Source: Anaerosalibacter sp. Marseille-P3206
GTDB lineage: Bacteria; Bacillota; Clostridia; Tissierellales; Sporanaerobacteraceae
Direction of reading: 5' to 3'
DNA length: 64,000 nt
Assembly (NCBI RefSeq): GCF_900155565.1
Contig: NZ_FUHM01000002.1
Span: 496,001-560,000, forward strand
Shown here: piece after piece, positions 61,555 to 64,000 of the stretch
Layout: every line of letters starts with the position of its first letter
Numbering within the stretch: position 1 is the first letter of the stretch
Translations under genes and position numbers: made by a program
The notes under the pieces: model-generated
What the model saw: only the letters and a program-made list of their open reading frames with translations
Database searches by the model: none
What the model was told of the DNA's origin: nothing

Positions 61555-62766
61555 CTATTTAGCATTATTTTCAATAATCTTTACAATCAACTGAGTTGCC
61601 AACTTCATAGATTCTGTTGGTATCAATTCAAATCTTCCATGGAAGTTATACCCTCCTGTAAAGAGATTAGGACATGGTAAACCCATATAGGAAAGTCTTG
61701 CTCCATCTGTACCGCCTCTAATAGGCTGAATTTGAGGTTTGATTCCAAGTTCTAGCATGGAGTCTCTAGCAAGGTCTATAATTTCCATATGTGGCTCTAT
61801 TTTTTCTTTCATATTATAATAACTGTCTTTTATTTCCACGGTAATAATGTTTCCATATTTTTCATTTAGGAAATTAACTACTTTTTTAAAATGTTCTTTC
61901 TTCTCTTCAAATTTATCCATGAAATGATCTCTAATAATATAATCTGAAACAGTATGTTCTACACTACCATTCATATCACACAATAGATAAAAGCCTTCAT
62001 ATTCTTCTGTATACTCTGGTTTTTGATTTACTGGCAACATACTATCAAGTTCCATTGCAATTCTTAGAGAATTTATCATTACATTTTTTGCTGAACCAGG
62101 ATGAACATTTTGTCCTTCAATTTCTACCTTTGCACTTGCTGCATTAAAGTTTTCATATTCTAGTTCACCTAATGGTCCTCCATCAACAGTATAAGCAAAA
62201 TCTGCTCCAAATCCTTCTACATCAAATAAATCTGCTCCTCTTCCTATTTCCTCATCAGGTGTAAAGCCAACTTTGATATCTCCATGTTTAATTTCAGGAT
62301 TTAGTATCAAGTATTCCATGGCACTAATGATTTCAGCCACTCCAGCTTTATCATCTGCACCTAATAAAGTTGTCCCATCTGTAGTAATAAGTTCTTTACC
62401 TTCAAGATCCTTTAAAAATGGAAACTCCTTTTGTGTCATAGTATACTTATCATTTAATTTAATATCTCCGCCTTCATACGTGAAAATATTTGGATTTGTA
62501 CATTTACCATCCAAATCAGGACTAGTATCTAAATGTGATATAAATCCTATTGTTGGTACCTTTTTGTCAATGTTTGATTTAAGTGTAGCATATATATATC
62601 CATTTTTATCTTGTTTTACATCTTTAAGACCTATTTCCTTTAATTCTTCTACTAATAAAGCCCCCAGTTCTAATTGTCCTTTTGTACTTGGACAAGTACT
62701 ACTATTTTCATCAGATTTTGTATCTACTGCAATATATCTTTTGAATCTATCAATAACCTTATCCAT
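61555..62766 (-). CDS. pepT: Peptidase T (tripeptide aminopeptidase)
   Basis: This 403-residue M20-family zinc aminopeptidase has FISHLDTSPD (first zinc His, about 75-84), TDGTTLLGADDKAGVAEI (Asp bridging ligand), GFTPDEEIGRGADLF (general-base Glu), YTVDGGPLGEL and GGTDGARLSYMGLPCPNLFTGG near the C-terminus. It removes the N-terminal residue from tripeptides in the cytosol. A GGAGGG site precedes its ATG. It is alone, and the 222-base gap to the divergent SDR gene holds both promoters and nothing else I recognise. Confidence 0.97.
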   Translation of the reverse strand: MDKVIDRFKRYIAVDTKSDENSSTCPSTKGQLELGALLVEELKEIGLKDVKQDKNGYIYATLKSNIDKKVPTIGFISHLDTSPDLDGKCTNPNIFTYEGGDIKLNDKYTMTQKEFPFLKDLEGKELITTDGTTLLGADDKAGVAEIISAMEYLILNPEIKHGDIKVGFTPDEEIGRGADLFDVEGFGADFAYTVDGGPLGELEYENFNAASAKVEIEGQNVHPGSAKNVMINSLRIAMELDSMLPVNQKPEYTEEYEGFYLLCDMNGSVEHTVSDYIIRDHFMDKFEEKKEHFKKVVNFLNEKYGNIITVEIKDSYYNMKEKIEPHMEIIDLARDSMLELGIKPQIQPIRGGTDGARLSYMGLPCPNLFTGGYNFHGRFELIPTESMKLATQLIVKIIENNAK

Positions 62767-62997
62767 ACTATCCCTCCTTGAATTTTGTAATTCTTTTTAT
62801 TTCGTCACTGTTGCTTCCTTATATACTAGTATATATTTAACCTTGTTTTATGTCCATACAAAAACACAAAGAACATTTTTAAAATTACATAATATTGAAA
62901 ATATCTTTTTTAATGTTTATAATCTACATTTATTGGTATATTAATATAATAACAAGCATAACTCTTATTAAGAATTTAACCAAAAGGAGTGTTTTAT

Positions 62998-63762
62998 ATG
63001 AAATTACATGGTAAAGTAGCTGTAGTAACTGGAGCAAGTGCAGGGATGGGTAAAGATATTGCCTATTTATTTGCAAAAGAAGGTGCTATAGTCTATGCAG
63101 TTGCTAGAAGAGTTGAAAGACTTGAGGAACTGGCAAACAGTGTAAAAAACTTTGAAGGAAAAATAATTCCATATGGTGCGGATTTGATAAACAAAGAAGA
63201 AGCTGAAAAAGTTATTGATTTTGCTTACAATAATTCTGGGAAATTAGATATATTAGTAAATAATGCAGGTATAATGGATAATTTTAGCCCTGTAGGCGAT
63301 GTAGATGATAATATGTTGGAAAAAGTTTTTAGTCTAAATGTATATGCACCATTCTATACCAGTAGAAAAGCAGTAAAGATTTTTTTAGAACAAGGTAGCG
63401 GTAATATTGTTAATGTTGCTTCTATTGGTGGCTTATACGGTGCAAGAGCTGGAGCTGCTTATACTGCATCTAAACATGCTTTAGTAGGTTTAACTAAAAA
63501 TACAGGATATATGTATGCTAAAAAGAATATTAGATGTAATGCTATATGCCCTGGTGGCGTTGAAACTGAAATAGCTACTGGAGACTTTATGAAAAATGTA
63601 AATCAAGAAGGACTTAATATTATAATGGCAAATGTAGGTGGAAATCCAAGAAGCGGAACCGGTATGGAAATTGCTAATTTAGCACTGTTTTTAGCTTCTG
63701 AGGATTCAAGTTTTATTAATGGCCAATGTATAACTGCCGATAGTGGATGGACGGCTTACTAA
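62998..63762 (+). CDS. SDR family oxidoreductase
   Basis: This 254-residue short-chain dehydrogenase has VTGASAGMGKDIAYLF (cofactor loop), NNAGIMDNF, NVASIGGLYGAR (catalytic Ser), YTASKHALVG (Tyr/Lys) and CPGGVETEI. The ARR segment after the second strand suggests NADP(H). The ATG at 62998 is well spaced from AAAGGAG. The in-frame upstream ATG at 62989 overlaps that site. It resembles glucose 1-dehydrogenase/3-oxoacyl reductases; substrate unknown. Confidence 0.92.
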   Translation: MKLHGKVAVVTGASAGMGKDIAYLFAKEGAIVYAVARRVERLEELANSVKNFEGKIIPYGADLINKEEAEKVIDFAYNNSGKLDILVNNAGIMDNFSPVGDVDDNMLEKVFSLNVYAPFYTSRKAVKIFLEQGSGNIVNVASIGGLYGARAGAAYTASKHALVGLTKNTGYMYAKKNIRCNAICPGGVETEIATGDFMKNVNQEGLNIIMANVGGNPRSGTGMEIANLALFLASEDSSFINGQCITADSGWTAY

Positions 63763-63803
63763 AAAGAAATTCCAACTGTTAAAATACAGTTGGAATTTCT
63801 TTT
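63762..63803. terminator. Terminator after the SDR gene
   Basis: AAAAAGAAATTCCAACTGT (to 63779) pairs with ACAGTTGGAATTTCTTTT (63786-63803), a long perfect stem with T and A ends. Confidence 0.88.
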
Positions 63804-63837
63804 AGTGCAATACTATTTTCTTAATAAAAACTTCTAA

Positions 63838-64000
63838 CTAATGGTTGCAAACAACAGATTTAAATTCTCTATACCCCATAATTACTACCCAAACATAAGC
63901 AAGAGTTTTTGGTATCATTAATATACCAATCCATGGGATTTTATTAGACCACAATACAACTGGTATATATAATGCAAAGGACAATACAATAGCAAGCCAC
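63838..64000 (-). CDS. C-terminal part of a membrane protein, cut by the right edge
   Basis: The last 54 codons of a minus-strand gene end with TAG at 63838. The fragment reads LAIVLSFALYIPVVLWSNK and then IPWIGILMIPKTLAYVWVVIMGYREFK, two hydrophobic helices with Trp and Pro at the ends. I do not recognise the family from this much. Confidence 0.6.
   Translation of the reverse strand, partial: WLAIVLSFALYIPVVLWSNKIPWIGILMIPKTLAYVWVVIMGYREFKSVVCNH

Noticed and set aside
1-64000. CRISPR arrays, rRNA, tRNA genes or prophage modules
   Set aside because: No regularly spaced repeats, no recognisable rRNA cores or tRNA cloverleaf sequences and no phage structural genes were noticed, although short RNAs can be missed by eye.

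Overview
The window is low-GC DNA from an anaerobic, spore-forming member of the Clostridia/Tissierellia. The signs are a CotF-type spore coat protein, rubrerythrin, a double-cubane-cluster reductase with its activator, corrinoid methyltransferase proteins, AT-rich intergenic DNA with G-rich ribosome binding sites, and frequent TTG/GTG starts. Species cannot be fixed from sequence alone. I recognise no rRNA, tRNA, CRISPR array or prophage. Most genes lie on the minus strand in short operons closed by intrinsic terminators.

Layout. 1-508: start of a UV-damage endonuclease gene cut by the window edge. 649-2472: an IS3-family element at the 3' end of a membrane-protein gene (2474-4054). 4251-9300: a plus-strand set with a sodium/amino-acid symporter behind a long leader, a DUF1275 membrane protein, and two tandem TIGR00300/ornithine-cyclodeaminase-like genes. 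9304-11883: ClpB. 12088-16150: a nickel-pincer cofactor operon (fmdE-larE-DUF3842-larB-larC) behind a structured leader, without larA. 16206-19893: a heterodimeric ABC exporter bracketed by a 23-bp inverted repeat. 19904-24389: a CbiZ / ChlI-like / ChlD-like cluster with a frameshifted Cys-rich mini-gene. 24464-27998: a pspA-ydjG-ydjH-ydjI type envelope-stress operon. 28121-30551: metNIQ under a SAM-I riboswitch with two terminators in a row. 30597-34416: thiamine genes (ThiD2-ThiE fusion, thiC, thiW, thiM) under a TPP riboswitch. 34511-35556: lrgAB.

36669-38430 is an IS1182-type element flanked by a 12-bp direct repeat. 38486-44968 holds small membrane proteins, a DUF4438 protein, an unusual DppC-permease/M28-peptidase-like fusion, a polysaccharide deacetylase, a MATE exporter and DUF441. 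45049-50895 holds a sigma-54 activator, rubrerythrin with a palindromic operator candidate, a HutD-like cupin, an L,D-transpeptidase, and the ATP-dependent activator/double-cubane reductase pair. 51046-52222 is a Ca2+/Na+ antiporter under a yybP-ykoY (Mn2+) riboswitch. 52253-56689 is a four-gene corrinoid methyltransferase operon with two UroD-family proteins, a corrinoid protein and a RACo-type reactivase. 56954-63762 holds an alpha-L-fucosidase, a spore coat protein, two SDRs, AzlCD, a FUSC/ArAE-like protein behind a cobalamin riboswitch, and PepT. A membrane-protein gene runs off the right edge.

The strongest themes are metal-cofactor metabolism (nickel-pincer nucleotide, corrinoid remodelling or chelation, corrinoid methyl transfer) and RNA-level control: four confident riboswitches and two unassigned structured leaders. 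The best candidates for new biology are the tandem TIGR00300 paralogues, the larA-less Lar operon with its leader RNA, the CbiZ-chelatase cluster, the permease/pseudo-peptidase fusion, the two-UroD methyltransferase operon, and the cobalamin riboswitch in front of a FUSC-like gene.
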